From: Xanthobacteraceae bacterium
GTDB lineage: Bacteria; Pseudomonadota; Alphaproteobacteria; Rhizobiales; Xanthobacteraceae
Length of the DNA: 64,000 bases
Assembly (NCBI GenBank): GCA_029239875.1
Contig: JARBUD010000001.1
Coordinates: forward strand, 161,598 to 225,597
Direction of reading: 5' to 3'
Below are positions 1-8,998 of this stretch, piece by piece. Made by a program: the position numbers and the translations under genes. How positions within the stretch are numbered: the first letter of the stretch is position 1; every line of letters begins with the position of its first letter. Below the pieces are notes generated by a model. It did not search any database. It was not told the origin of the DNA and saw nothing but the letters and a program-made list of their open reading frames with translations.

Positions 1-1449
1 GCGGAGATTGAGCACCACGAACAGGCTCTCGCCGCCGAGCTCGCGCTGATAGGCCAGCACGTCGCCCTCCGCCATCACCGGCAGGTAACTCCCGGTCTGC
101 AGCGCGGGATGCGCGCGCCTCAGCGCGATCAGCCGGCGGTAGAGCGCGAGGATGGAGAACGGGTCGTTCAGCATCCCCGCCACGTTGCAATGGGCGGAGT
201 TCGCCGCCACCGGCAGCCAGGGGCGGCCGGTGGTGAAGCCGGCATTGGGCGAGGCGTCCCACTGCATGGGCGTGCGCTCGGGGTCGCGGCCGAGCCCGAG
301 GCCGGGCTCGTTCTTCTCCCACGGATCGTGCACGTCCTCCGGCGGAATCGGCACGTCCTCCATGCCGATCTCGTCGCCGTAATACATGGTCGGCGTGCCC
401 CGCAGGGTGAGCAGCAGCACGGCGGCGGCGCGGGCGCGGTCGTGGCCGACGCGGCTGGCGATGCGCGGCCGGTCGTGATTGCCGAGCACCCAGTTCGGCC
501 ATCCGCCGCGCGGCAGCGATCCCTCATATTCCTCGATGAGGGCGGCGAGGCTCTCGGCGTTCCAGCTCGCATAGATGAGCTGGAAGTTGAACGGCAGGTG
601 CGCGCCGCCGAGCTCCTCGCCATAATAGGTGACGAGCCGGTCGATCGGCAGGTAGATCTCGCCGATCAGCACCCGGTCCGGGAACTCGTCGACCACCTGC
701 CGCAGCCCGGCGATGATGTCGTGCACCTCCGGCTGGTCGGCGGAATGGGTCTGCAGGAACCGGCCGATCTCGCCATCCTCCGGTCGGTAGCCGGGATTGG
801 GCGGGTTGTCGCGGAAATCGGCGTCCTTCATCAGGTGCCAGATGACGTCGACGCGGAAGCCGTCGACGCCGCGCGCCATCCAGAAGCGCAGCACGTCGTG
901 CATGGCCTCGCGGACCTCCGGGTTGCGCCAGTTGAGGTCCGGCTGCTCGCTCAGGAAGGCATGGTAGTAGTACTGGCCGGTCGCCTCGTCCAAGGTCCAG
1001 GCCGGCCCGCCGAAATTGCTGATCCAGTTGTTGGGCGGCCCGCCATCCGGGGCGGGATCGCGCCAGATGTACCAGTCGCGCTTGGGATTGTTCCGCGAGG
1101 CGCGGCTCTCCTTGAACCAGGCGTGCTGGTCGGAGGTGTGGTTGGGCACGAAGTCGAGCACCAGCTTCAGACCGCGCGCATGCACGTCGGCGACCAGGCG
1201 GTCGAAGGCGTCGAGGTCGCCGAACATCGGGTGGATGCCGCAATAATCCGCGACGTCGTAGCCGAAATCGGCCATGGGCGAGGGATAGATCGGCGAGATC
1301 CAGATGGCGTCGACGCCGAGCCTGGCGAGGTAGTCGAGCCGCCGGCGGATGCCGTCGAGATCGCCGATGCCGTCGCCGTCGGTGTCCTGGAACGAGCGGG
1401 GATAGACCTGGTAGAAAATGCCTCGCTGCCACCATCGGGTGTCGATCAT
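1..1449 (-). CDS. Alpha-glucosidase, GH13 family (C-terminus cut by window edge)
   Basis: Hydrolyses alpha-glucosidic bonds in oligosaccharides; most likely cytoplasmic, as no signal peptide is seen. The 483 visible codons begin with IDTRWWQRGIFYQVYPRSF, the usual opening of oligo-1,6-glucosidase/alpha-glucosidase/trehalose-synthase-like GH13 enzymes. The catalytic machinery is intact: nucleophile Asp201 (GFRVDV), acid/base Glu264 (IGEIYLP) and transition-state Asp326 (GNHDRPR). The spacing matches the family. Family members run about 540 residues, so roughly 50-60 residues lie beyond position 1. The start is set by a strong AGGAGG ribosome site just upstream. Exact specificity (maltose, isomaltose or sucrose) cannot be told from what is visible. 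Confidence 0.93.
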   Translation of the reverse strand, partial: MIDTRWWQRGIFYQVYPRSFQDTDGDGIGDLDGIRRRLDYLARLGVDAIWISPIYPSPMADFGYDVADYCGIHPMFGDLDAFDRLVADVHARGLKLVLDFVPNHTSDQHAWFKESRASRNNPKRDWYIWRDPAPDGGPPNNWISNFGGPAWTLDEATGQYYYHAFLSEQPDLNWRNPEVREAMHDVLRFWMARGVDGFRVDVIWHLMKDADFRDNPPNPGYRPEDGEIGRFLQTHSADQPEVHDIIAGLRQVVDEFPDRVLIGEIYLPIDRLVTYYGEELGGAHLPFNFQLIYASWNAESLAALIEEYEGSLPRGGWPNWVLGNHDRPRIASRVGHDRARAAAVLLLTLRGTPTMYYGDEIGMEDVPIPPEDVHDPWEKNEPGLGLGRDPERTPMQWDASPNAGFTTGRPWLPVAANSAHCNVAGMLNDPFSILALYRRLIALRRAHPALQTGSYLPVMAEGDVLAYQRELGGESLFVVLNLR

Positions 1450-1587
1450 ACGGCTCCTCCTGTCGTGGCGGACGGTCGGTTCGGACGTTGTCGCGCGGAT
1501 AGGCGCCCGAAGGCTTCGCCGCGGGCGCCCTGTTCTAGCGCGGTAATGTGAAACCTGATGTCGGCGGCCTAGCTCCGCCGATAGGCG

Positions 1588-1839
1588 TTAGCTGCGTATC
1601 GCCCGCACCAGCCAGATGAGAATGCAGGCGCCGACGACGCCGGCCACGAGATAGCCGAGCCAGCCGCCGAAGCCGACGCCGATGAAGCTGAACAGGAAGC
1701 TGGCAATGGCCGCTCCGATGATGCCGAGAACGATGTTCATGAAGATACCGGTGCCGGTCTTCATGATGGCCGAGGCGATCCATCCCGCCAGGCCGCCGAT
1801 GATGATGGCCGCGATCCAGCCGATCTGCGCGTCTTCCAT
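1588..1839 (-). CDS. GlsB/YeaQ/YmgE-family small membrane protein
   Basis: An 83-residue, Gly-rich, very hydrophobic protein with about three membrane segments. It has the family pattern of GWIAAIIIGGLAGWIAS, then a small hydrophilic turn, then NIVLGIIGAAIASF and a C-terminal hydrophobic hairpin. The family was named transglycosylase-associated but has no proven enzyme activity; members are usually stress-induced inner-membrane proteins. I start at MEDAQIGW because a GGGGAGA ribosome site lies just upstream. The longer open frame to 1905 would read through a clear stress promoter (1878-1903), which rules it out. Confidence 0.88.
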   Translation of the reverse strand: MEDAQIGWIAAIIIGGLAGWIASAIMKTGTGIFMNIVLGIIGAAIASFLFSFIGVGFGGWLGYLVAGVVGACILIWLVRAIRS

Positions 1840-1877
1840 GTCAGTCTCCCCATGAGCCCCTTGCCCAATACCGGCGA

Positions 1878-1903
1878 AACGCGGTCGCCCCGCGTCGTGT
1901 TCC
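1878..1903 (-). promoter_or_regulatory. EcfG-type general stress promoter
   Basis: Read on the minus strand this is GGAAC, exactly 17 bases, then CGTT. That is the consensus of the alphaproteobacterial general stress sigma factor EcfG. The -10 element lies about 39 bases before the start of the GlsB-like gene, a normal distance. Genes of this family are common members of that regulon, so position and target agree. Transcription itself is not shown. Confidence 0.75.
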
Positions 1904-1933
1904 ATGGCGATAGTGGGCGCCGGGAACTGAGGG

Positions 1934-3268
1934 TCAGGAAACCTGGCGCAGCGGCGGCGTCTGCGGCTCGTCGGGACGCCGGCCCTGGACAGGGCCCGGC
2001 TCGGCCTCCGTTCCGCCGGTGATCAGCCGCGCCGCGCGCTGGTGGGTGACGTAGTTCCACAGCCAGGCCAGCGCCACGGCGATGCGGTTGCGCGTGCCGA
2101 TCAGGAAATAGACGTGGACGAAGCCCCAGAACATCCAGCCGATAAAGCCGGTGAGCTCCAGCCGGCCGAGCTTCACCACCGCGGAATTGCGGCCGATGGT
2201 GGCGAGGTCGCCGTCGTGCCGGTAGCGGAAGGCGGGCGCCGGCGTGCCGGCGAGCCGGGCCTCGATAGCCTTCGCCACGTGGTCGCCCATCTGCTTGGCC
2301 GCGGGCGCGATGCCCGGCACCGGCTTGCCCGCGGAATCGGCGACCGCCGCGGTGTCGCCGATGACGAAGATCTCCGGCGCGCCCGGCAGGCTGAGGTCCG
2401 GGCCGACGAGGCAGCGCCCGGCGCGGTCGGTCTCGGCATTCAGCCATTGCGCCGCCGGCGAGGCGCGCACCCCGGCCGCCCAGATCTTGGTCGAGGCCGG
2501 GATGACCTCGCCGCCGGCGAGCTCGACATGGTCGGCGCCGATGTCGACCACCGGCCGCCCGGTCAGCACCTCCACGCCCATCGCCTCCAGCCGCCGCTGC
2601 GCATAGGCCGAGAGCGGCTCGGGCATGGCGGGGAGCAGGCGGGGGCCCGCCTCGATCAGCAGGATGCGCGCGGTGCGCGGGTCGACCCGCTTGAAGTCCG
2701 GCGCCAGCGCATGGCGGGCGATCTCGGCGATGGATCCGGCCATCTCCACGCCAGTCGGGCCACCGCCGACGATGACGAAGGTGAGCAGGCGCCGGCGCGC
2801 CGCCTCGTCGCCGCTCGCCTCCGCCCGCTCGAAGGCGACGAGGATGCGGCGGCGCAGATGGGTGGCGTCCTCGATGTCCTTCAGCCCGGGTGCGAAGGGC
2901 GCCCATTCCTCATGGCCGAAATAGGAATGGGTGGCGCCGGTGGCGAGGACGAGGAAGTCGTAGGGGATCGGCCCCTCGGTGGTGATGAGCGCGTGCCCGG
3001 CGCGGTCGACGCCGGTCACCTCAGCCATCAGCATGGTGACGTTGTCCTGGCGCGAGAGGATGTGGCGCACGGGCCAAGCCACGTCGGCCGGCGAGAGCAC
3101 GGCAGTCGCCACCTGGTAGAGCAGCGGCTGGAAGCAATGATAATTGTGCTTGTCGACGAGAGTGATGTCGACAGGGGCATCGGCCAGGCCGCGCGCCACC
3201 TGCAGCCCGCCGAAGCCGGCTCCGGCGATGACCACACGAGGTCTGCGGGGAGCTGTGTCTTCGCTCAT
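1934..3268 (-). CDS. Type II NADH dehydrogenase / NAD(P)/FAD-dependent oxidoreductase
   Basis: A 444-residue flavoprotein of the NDH-2 group, which passes electrons from NADH to quinone at the inner membrane face without pumping protons. It shows the FAD dinucleotide fold (VVIAGAGFGGLQVARG, about residues 12-27), the second NADH-binding fold (FVIVGGGPTGVEMAG, about 164-178), and the second FAD contact GDTAA near residue 304. A C-terminal hydrophobic stretch (GFIGWMFWGFVHVYFLIG) fits the membrane anchor typical of NDH-2. It stands alone, transcribed away from the small stress gene at 3480. The start has only a weak ribosome site. A related quinone-reducing oxidoreductase remains possible. Confidence 0.9.
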   Translation of the reverse strand: MSEDTAPRRPRVVIAGAGFGGLQVARGLADAPVDITLVDKHNYHCFQPLLYQVATAVLSPADVAWPVRHILSRQDNVTMLMAEVTGVDRAGHALITTEGPIPYDFLVLATGATHSYFGHEEWAPFAPGLKDIEDATHLRRRILVAFERAEASGDEAARRRLLTFVIVGGGPTGVEMAGSIAEIARHALAPDFKRVDPRTARILLIEAGPRLLPAMPEPLSAYAQRRLEAMGVEVLTGRPVVDIGADHVELAGGEVIPASTKIWAAGVRASPAAQWLNAETDRAGRCLVGPDLSLPGAPEIFVIGDTAAVADSAGKPVPGIAPAAKQMGDHVAKAIEARLAGTPAPAFRYRHDGDLATIGRNSAVVKLGRLELTGFIGWMFWGFVHVYFLIGTRNRIAVALAWLWNYVTHQRAARLITGGTEAEPGPVQGRRPDEPQTPPLRQVS

Positions 3269-3414
3269 GTCGCTCGTGTCCTGAAACCCGCCCCACCGGC
3301 CGGGCGGCCGAAGGAGACGCTCGTCCCAGACATGGGTGCTCCGACCGAGAGGTCAACACCGCGCGATGCATGGCCGTGCGGCGCGGCAAGCCGAAGATCG
3401 ACGTCTGACTCTGG

Positions 3415-3440
3415 GGAACTTTTCCTCGCCATTGTGCGTT
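3415..3440 (+). promoter_or_regulatory. EcfG-type general stress promoter
   Basis: GGAAC at 3415-3419, a 17-base spacer and CGTT at 3437-3440 match the EcfG consensus. It is the second such promoter in 1.6 kb. It points at the small gene starting at 3480, about 40 bases downstream. The same spacer length as the promoter at 1878-1903 makes chance less likely. Confidence 0.72.
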
Positions 3441-3479
3441 GCACTCCAGTTTATCCGTCGTGCGTGCTTGGGGATGAGA

Positions 3480-3776
3480 ATGGAGACCTTGCGCCGCCTC
3501 ACGGGGCACGGCTGGCTCCGAACGACCGGCTTTACGTCAGCCACCGCGACCTACGAACTTCTCGTGCAGCGGCGCGACAGCGGTCCCGCGGCCGGCGAGA
3601 CGCTGGTGTCCGGCCATATCGAGTCCGACAGCTGGGTGCTTGCCGACGTCCCCGGCGGACGCGGCCTGCTGACGCTCGAGGACGGCACGTCCTACCCGGT
3701 GCTGCTGGTGCGCCGCTCGGGAACAGCGGCCGAGATCGCGCTGCTGCCGCCCTTCCGCTCGCTGGTGCCGAACTGA
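3480..3776 (+). CDS. Small conserved-looking protein of unknown function, probably stress-induced
   Basis: A 98-residue protein that I do not recognise. It has no signal peptide or membrane segment. It is rich in short beta-like stretches (TYELLVQRR, TLVSGHIESD, GLLTLEDGTSYPVLLVRR), suggesting a small beta-barrel or sheet fold. ATG at 3480 and ATG at 3474 are both possible; the run GGGGATGAG in front suits 3480. Open frame further upstream runs through the EcfG-type promoter and is discarded. The promoter makes it a likely member of the general stress regulon. Confidence 0.6.
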   Translation: METLRRLTGHGWLRTTGFTSATATYELLVQRRDSGPAAGETLVSGHIESDSWVLADVPGGRGLLTLEDGTSYPVLLVRRSGTAAEIALLPPFRSLVPN

Positions 3777-3847
3777 CGTTCATGCGCTTGCGGTCGGGCC
3801 GTCCTGCTGGTTAGGCTATCCTCCTCCATCCGGAGGAGCGAAGCATC

Positions 3848-4090
3848 ATGCCGGGGAAGCTGGAAAAGCCGCTGGCACGGCCGATCGTGCTGAAGTCGAA
3901 CCCGCCGCGGACGCTGGACACGCTGCTGTCGGCCGTCGAGTTCCTCAACGCCGGCACCTGCCCCGACCGCGCGCAGATCGATTCCACCCTCGACCAGCTC
4001 ATGGCCGCCGCCAGCAGCGGCGACCCTGCCGTGATCGAGACCGTGACCTCCCGGCTCGAACAGCTGCTGCGCCAGCGCGGCATGGTGTGA
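3848..4090 (+). CDS. Small hypothetical protein
   Basis: An 80-residue soluble protein, mostly predicted helical in its second half (DRAQIDSTLDQLMAAASS and ETVTSRLEQLLRQRGMV). No known domain is recognised. A good ribosome site (GGAGGAG) lies 10 bases before the ATG. It lies 71 bases after the small gene at 3480 in the same direction and could share its transcript. It converges tail to tail with opgH, with only 3 bases between the stop codons and no visible terminator. Confidence 0.6.
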   Translation: MPGKLEKPLARPIVLKSNPPRTLDTLLSAVEFLNAGTCPDRAQIDSTLDQLMAAASSGDPAVIETVTSRLEQLLRQRGMV

Positions 4091-4093
4091 GCT

Positions 4094-6274
4094 TCAGCCG
4101 GCGTCCGTGGCCGGGCGCGTGGCGAGGGCGAGCAGGCGCTCGAGCGCCTCGCCGTCGCCAAGCGCCGCGCTCTTCTCGCGCGGGGTGAGCAAGGCGAGGG
4201 CGGCATCGAGGCTCGGCGCGTCATGCGCCTTGGCGCGGGCGACCAGCCGCTCGGGCGCATAGTCGCCCGGCATGCGTTCGCCATAGTCCGGCAGCATGGC
4301 GCGGTGGGCGGCGAGCAGCGCCGGATCGGCATGCAGGCGCGCCACCGCCTCGCCGCTGTCCTCGCGGCCGCCGATCTCGCGCGTGAGGCTTAACGCCCGC
4401 GACAGTACCGGCGGCGGCACGGCTTCCTCCGGCGTGCGCAGCAGCCCGGCGAGGCCGTGCCGCGCCCGGCTGGTCCACAGCACCAGCGGCGCCGCCAGCA
4501 CGAGGCCCAGCACCACCGGCAGCATCCAGAAGAACAGCGGCAGCGAGATCGCGACCGCCGCGGCGCCGAGCAGCATGCCGAACAGCGTGTGCGGCGCGTA
4601 GTGCTTCACCGTCTCCCAAAACGGCACGCTGCCGTCGTCGCGCCGCTGCGGCTGCCAGCCGCCGTCCCGCCCGGCGAGGATGGTCGCCACCGCCGCCGAC
4701 TGCGCCACCATCGTCACCGGCGCGGCGAGGCCGGCGATCAGCGTCTCCACGAGCAGGCTGAAGAAGGCGCGCACGCCGCCGCCGAAGCCGCGGCGCAATG
4801 CGCCCCTGGGCAGCATCAGCGCATGGGCGATGAGCTTGGGCAGGATCAGCACCGACATGGTGCCGACGAACACCCAAGCCGCGCGCACCGGATCCTGCGC
4901 CGGCCAGGTGGGGTAGAGTGAGAACTCCGTGGGGAAATAATCCGGCGGCACGAAGCGCGCCTGCAGGGCGGTGAGCAGGCCGGCGATCAGCATGATCAGC
5001 CAGAGCGGCGCGGTGATGTAGGAGCCGATGCCGGTGAGCAGGTGCAGCCGGCTCACGGGATGGAGACCGCGCGAGGGCAGCACGGCGGCGTGCTGGAGGT
5101 TGCCCTGGCACCAGCGGCGATCGCGCACGGCGAGATCGGTGAGCGAGGGCGGACCCTCCTCGTAGGAGCCCTCCAGCCACGGCACCATGTGCACCGCCCA
5201 GCCGCCGCGCCTTATCAGCGCCGCCTCGACGAAGTCATGGCTGAGGATGTGGCCGCCGAACGGCTTGCGGCCGGAAAGATGCGGCAGCCCGGCGCATCCC
5301 GCGAAGGCCCGGGTGCGGATGATCGCGTTGTGGCCCCAGTAATTGCTGTCCGGCCCGTGCCACCAGGCAAGCCCTTGCGCGATCAGCGGCCCGTAGAGCC
5401 GGCCGGCGAATTGCTGCATGCGGGAAAACAGCGTGCGCCCGCCGACGATGACAGGCAGCGTCTGGATCAGCCCGACGCGCGGATGGCGTTCCATGGCGCC
5501 GGCGATGCGCAGGATGCAGTCGCCGGTCATCACGCTGTCGGCGTCGAGCACCAGCATGTTCTCGTAGGCGCCGCCAAAGCGCGTGACCCACTCGGCTATG
5601 TTGCCGGCCTTGCGGTCGATGTTGCGCGGGCGGCGGCGGTAGAAGATGCGCTCTTCGCCGCCGGTGCGCGCGCGCAGGGCGAGGAACTCGGCCTCCTCGG
5701 CGATCCAGGTGTCGGCGTCGGTGGTATCGCTGAGGATGAAGAAGTCGAAGGCGTCGAGCGCGCCGGTCGCCTCCACCGATTCATAAGTCGCCTGCAGCCC
5801 GGCAAAGATGCGGGCCGGCGCCTCGTTATAGGTCGGCATGAGGATGGCGGTGCGCTGCGTCAGCGGCGGCGGATCGGCATCGATGCCGAGCGGGTCCTCG
5901 CGCCGGCCGATCATGGCGACGGCGCCGCCGAGCGCATTGGTGAAGGAGAAGCCGATCCAGGCGAAAAGAACGACGAAGAGCGCGAGGACGACGTATTCCA
6001 GCAGCGTCAGCCCGCCGACATTGAGCACGAGATACATCTCGTGCGCGGCGAACAGCGTCAGCAGCCCCGCGCCGCCGATGACGAAGACGCGCCGGCCGAG
6101 CAGCCCCAGCTGCCCCGGCAGGGGCTCGGCCGCCGGCGTCTCGCGCAGCGACTGCACGGGCATGGCGAGCGGCGCTTCCCCCGGCACGGCCGGCGGAAGC
6201 CGCGGCCGGTCCACCTCTTCCGGCGCGTGCGGGGCGGCCGACGCGTCGGCCAAAGGATCGGCTACGCGGTCCAT
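4094..6274 (-). CDS. opgH: Osmoregulated periplasmic glucan glucosyltransferase (OpgH/MdoH)
   Basis: Inner-membrane family 2 glycosyltransferase that builds the beta-glucan backbone from UDP-glucose and helps deliver it to the periplasm. At 726 residues it is shorter than the E. coli enzyme (about 850), as is common in alphaproteobacteria. Hydrophobic segments flank a cytoplasmic catalytic domain with TYNEAPARIFAGL, FFILSDTTDADTW, the metal-binding VLDADSVMTG and the OpgH version of the acceptor motif, RDRRWCQGNLQH. More membrane segments follow. Its start overlaps the end of opgG by 13 bases, so the pair is translated from one message. Glucan production normally rises at low osmolarity; no regulatory site is visible here. 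Confidence 0.95.
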   Translation of the reverse strand: MDRVADPLADASAAPHAPEEVDRPRLPPAVPGEAPLAMPVQSLRETPAAEPLPGQLGLLGRRVFVIGGAGLLTLFAAHEMYLVLNVGGLTLLEYVVLALFVVLFAWIGFSFTNALGGAVAMIGRREDPLGIDADPPPLTQRTAILMPTYNEAPARIFAGLQATYESVEATGALDAFDFFILSDTTDADTWIAEEAEFLALRARTGGEERIFYRRRPRNIDRKAGNIAEWVTRFGGAYENMLVLDADSVMTGDCILRIAGAMERHPRVGLIQTLPVIVGGRTLFSRMQQFAGRLYGPLIAQGLAWWHGPDSNYWGHNAIIRTRAFAGCAGLPHLSGRKPFGGHILSHDFVEAALIRRGGWAVHMVPWLEGSYEEGPPSLTDLAVRDRRWCQGNLQHAAVLPSRGLHPVSRLHLLTGIGSYITAPLWLIMLIAGLLTALQARFVPPDYFPTEFSLYPTWPAQDPVRAAWVFVGTMSVLILPKLIAHALMLPRGALRRGFGGGVRAFFSLLVETLIAGLAAPVTMVAQSAAVATILAGRDGGWQPQRRDDGSVPFWETVKHYAPHTLFGMLLGAAAVAISLPLFFWMLPVVLGLVLAAPLVLWTSRARHGLAGLLRTPEEAVPPPVLSRALSLTREIGGREDSGEAVARLHADPALLAAHRAMLPDYGERMPGDYAPERLVARAKAHDAPSLDAALALLTPREKSAALGDGEALERLLALATRPATDAG

Positions 6275-7782
6275 CGGTAGACCCAGCTTTCGCTGAGGCG
6301 TTCCTCGCCGCGCACCATCTCCGCCCTGAGCTCGGCGACCTCGGCACCCTTCGGCTCGAAGACGAAGGCGATGCGCCAGCCCTCTATGTCCGGATGCGGC
6401 TGCAGGACGACGTTGGAGACCTCGCCCTCATTGGCGGTGACGCGGGCGTTGAGGCCCTCGGGCGGCAGGTTCTTGATCGAGTCGCCGGTGAGATCGAGAA
6501 CGAATTGCCGGCGCTCCTCGGTGCCGCCGACGCGGGTGAGGCCGAAGCGCCCGATCGGCGCGTTGTCCGGGCCGTCCCAGCACCAGTGCAGGCGGTAGGT
6601 GTAGGCATATTCGCGCCCCTTGCGCAGCGGCTCCTTGGGGCGCCAGAAGGCGACGATGTTGTCGTGGATCTCCTCCTTGGTCGGGATCTCGACGAGGTGG
6701 ACCGCGCCGTCGCCCCAGTTGCCGATCGGCTCGACCCAGACGCTCGGGCGGCGCTCGTAGCGCGCCTCGAGGTCCTGATAGTCGAAGAAGGAGCGCTGGC
6801 GCTGCATCAGGCCGAAGCCGCGCACATTGGTGCTGCCGAAGGCGGAGATCTGCAGCCGCAGCGGATTGGTGAGCGGGCGCCAGAGCCGCTCGCCGGTACC
6901 GGTGAGGATGGCGAGCCCGTCGGAGTCGCCGACCATGGAACGGAAGTCGTCGATGTCGTTGCGGTCGTTCGGGCCGAACATGAACATGCTGGTGATCGAG
7001 GCGAGCCCCGCCTTGTCGAGGTCGACGCGGGGATAGAGCGTCATCTCCACGGCCATCACCGTGGACCTGCCGGGCGATATGGTGAAGCGGTGCGCCGCCG
7101 CCGCGCTCGGGCTGTCGAGCAGCGCATGCACCACGACGGAATCGACGCCGGCGCGCGGCTGCTCCAGCCAGAACGCCTTGAAGACAGGGAACTCCTCGCC
7201 CTCCGCCTCGCCGGTCTTGATCGACAGGCCGCGCGCGGAGGCGCCGTAGACATGACCCTTGCCGATGGCGCGGAAATAGCTGGCGCCCTGGAAGACGGCG
7301 ATCTCGTCGAAATAGTCCGGCCGGTTGATCGGGCTGTGTAGGCGGAAGCCGGAGAAGCCGAGGTCGATCTTGGGGTCGGGCGGCTTCAGCCCGTGCTCGA
7401 AGCGGAACAGGCTCTGGTCGTAGTGCAGCTTGCGCGCCTGGCCGTCGGCGACGAGGTAGATGTCTACCTTGTCGCGGAACAGGAAGCCGCGATGCAGCAG
7501 CTGCGCCTCGAAGGCGCTGCCCTGGCCGCGCCAGAGCGAGCGGTCGGTATTGAAGCGGATGTTGCGGTAGTCGTCGTAGCTCAGCTTGTCGAGCTCGGGC
7601 GGCAGCGACGAGTCCGGCGGCGCGAAGCGGGCGCCGGCCAGCTCCTTCGCCATCTGGCGCACCGTCTGGGCATCGAAAGGGACCGGCTTGTCCGCCTGCG
7701 CGCGGGCAGCACCCGCCATCATGGAAAGGAAGGGGGCGGCCGCCAATGCGCTCGCCCCCAGCAGAACCTCTCGACGCCGCAT
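6262..7782 (-). CDS. opgG: Periplasmic glucan biosynthesis protein (OpgG/OpgD, MdoG family)
   Basis: A 506-residue periplasmic protein needed for synthesis or branching of osmoregulated periplasmic glucans. The N-terminus MRRREVLLGASALAAAPFLSMM is a signal peptide with twin arginines. In E. coli that route is used by the paralogue OpgD while OpgG uses Sec, so OpgD-like export is likely. Family features include the long all-beta N-terminal domain (YDDYRNIRFNTDRSLW) and the C-terminal Ig-like part. The ATG at 7782 has GGGAGACG directly in front. It is the first gene of the opgG-opgH pair. Only one opgG/opgD gene is present here, so it may do both jobs. Confidence 0.93.
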   Translation of the reverse strand: MRRREVLLGASALAAAPFLSMMAGAARAQADKPVPFDAQTVRQMAKELAGARFAPPDSSLPPELDKLSYDDYRNIRFNTDRSLWRGQGSAFEAQLLHRGFLFRDKVDIYLVADGQARKLHYDQSLFRFEHGLKPPDPKIDLGFSGFRLHSPINRPDYFDEIAVFQGASYFRAIGKGHVYGASARGLSIKTGEAEGEEFPVFKAFWLEQPRAGVDSVVVHALLDSPSAAAAHRFTISPGRSTVMAVEMTLYPRVDLDKAGLASITSMFMFGPNDRNDIDDFRSMVGDSDGLAILTGTGERLWRPLTNPLRLQISAFGSTNVRGFGLMQRQRSFFDYQDLEARYERRPSVWVEPIGNWGDGAVHLVEIPTKEEIHDNIVAFWRPKEPLRKGREYAYTYRLHWCWDGPDNAPIGRFGLTRVGGTEERRQFVLDLTGDSIKNLPPEGLNARVTANEGEVSNVVLQPHPDIEGWRIAFVFEPKGAEVAELRAEMVRGEERLSESWVYRWTA

Positions 7783-7903
7783 CGTCTCCCCTCGCTGCGT
7801 GAAGCCGCACGGGGTGCGGCGCAACACAACAAGCGATCAGAGCGGGCCGGGTTCCCCGGGCGGGCGCGAATGCCGCACCTCGCCGAGCCAGGACGAGGAC
7901 GCG

Positions 7904-8767
7904 TCAGCCGCGCCGCTCGCGGCGCCAGGCGGCGGGAGTGGCGCCGAGCTGCTTGCGGAACAGCCGGGTCAGGTGCGCCTGGTCGAAGAAGCCGGTCGCC
8001 CCCGCCACCTCGGTCAGCGACATGTCGGTCGAGAGCAGCAAATCCTGCGCCCGCTTCAGCCGCGCATTGGTCTGCCACTGGTGCGGCGGCACGCCGGTGG
8101 CGGCCTTGAAGGCGTGGCTGAAATAGCTCGGCGACAGGTTCACCAGCTCCGCCAGCTCCTGCAGCCGGATCGCCCGCAGGCAGTTGTCCTCGATGTAGTC
8201 GACCACGCGCCTGAGCTGCCAGGTCGCGAGCGCGCTGCGCTTGCGGTCGCGGCGCTCGGCCGAGCGCAGGAAATCGATGAACAGCGCCGTGGTCAGGCTG
8301 TCGCCATAGAGCTCGTGGAAGGCGGCCGGGCTCTGGCACTCGCCGGCGATGAGGTTGGCGAAGGTCATCAGCCGCTCGTCGTTGAACATCAGCCGCGGCG
8401 TCTCGAAGGGCGCCGGCGCGAAATCATCGGCGAGCCGAGTGCGCAGCGCCTCCATGTCGAAATGCAGGTCGAGGTGGCGCACATAGGTGTTGCTGGTGAA
8501 GCGCGACCACAGCGGCACGCCGGCGGGAATGAAGCTGATCTGGCGCGGCACGTGGCGCCTCGGCATGGCGGCGCGGTCGGGCGAGAGCAGCAGCTCGAAC
8601 TCGCCGCCGGCCTGGTCGAGCAGCACGAACAGGCGCGGATGCTCGGAGATGTATTCCGCCCGCGCGCCGACGGCCCCCTCCGCCTCCCACAGCTCGACCA
8701 GCACGCCGTTCCACGAGCGGCGATGGCCGTCGCCCAGCACGGAAATGCCCTCGCGCTTCGACGTCAT
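7904..8767 (-). CDS. AraC-family transcriptional regulator of the siderophore locus
   Basis: A 287-residue regulator. The C-terminal 100 residues form the AraC double helix-turn-helix: first helix pair around LQELAELVNLSPSYFSHAFKAATG, second around SLTEVAGATGFFDQAHLTRLFRKQLGATPAAWR. The N-terminal half is a cupin-like sensor region. It is divergent from the TonB-dependent receptor at 8999. AraC regulators at siderophore loci (PchR, YbtA type) bind the ferric siderophore and activate the receptor gene. That role is inferred from position. I start at MTSKREG (8767); the frame stays open upstream to 8917, but that would consume most of the shared promoter region. Confidence 0.88.
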   Translation of the reverse strand: MTSKREGISVLGDGHRRSWNGVLVELWEAEGAVGARAEYISEHPRLFVLLDQAGGEFELLLSPDRAAMPRRHVPRQISFIPAGVPLWSRFTSNTYVRHLDLHFDMEALRTRLADDFAPAPFETPRLMFNDERLMTFANLIAGECQSPAAFHELYGDSLTTALFIDFLRSAERRDRKRSALATWQLRRVVDYIEDNCLRAIRLQELAELVNLSPSYFSHAFKAATGVPPHQWQTNARLKRAQDLLLSTDMSLTEVAGATGFFDQAHLTRLFRKQLGATPAAWRRERRG

Positions 8768-8998
8768 CCTGGGGACGAACACCCTGCTCCTCGCTTCCTT
8801 TTGCGCGTTATAAACTTGCCAGGCCGCCCCTGCCTTCAATAGACCAAGAACGTACAAGATGTGGCAGGCACGCACAATCATCCAGAAGCATTGATTGGTA
8901 CCAGAGGCTGGACGCATCTGAGGAACATCGAAGGGTATACCTCTTTTGAATGCTTCTTATCTGAGCGTCACTTGCGAGGATTATTTGGAACGTTTGCA
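8768..8998. promoter_or_regulatory. Divergent promoter region between AraC regulator and receptor
   Basis: A 231-base stretch, more AT-rich than its surroundings, between the divergent starts. It must hold both promoters and presumably AraC and iron-repressor sites. A TATAAA-like box lies at about 8810-8815. I cannot identify a convincing Fur, RirA or Irr box by eye. Confidence 0.5.
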
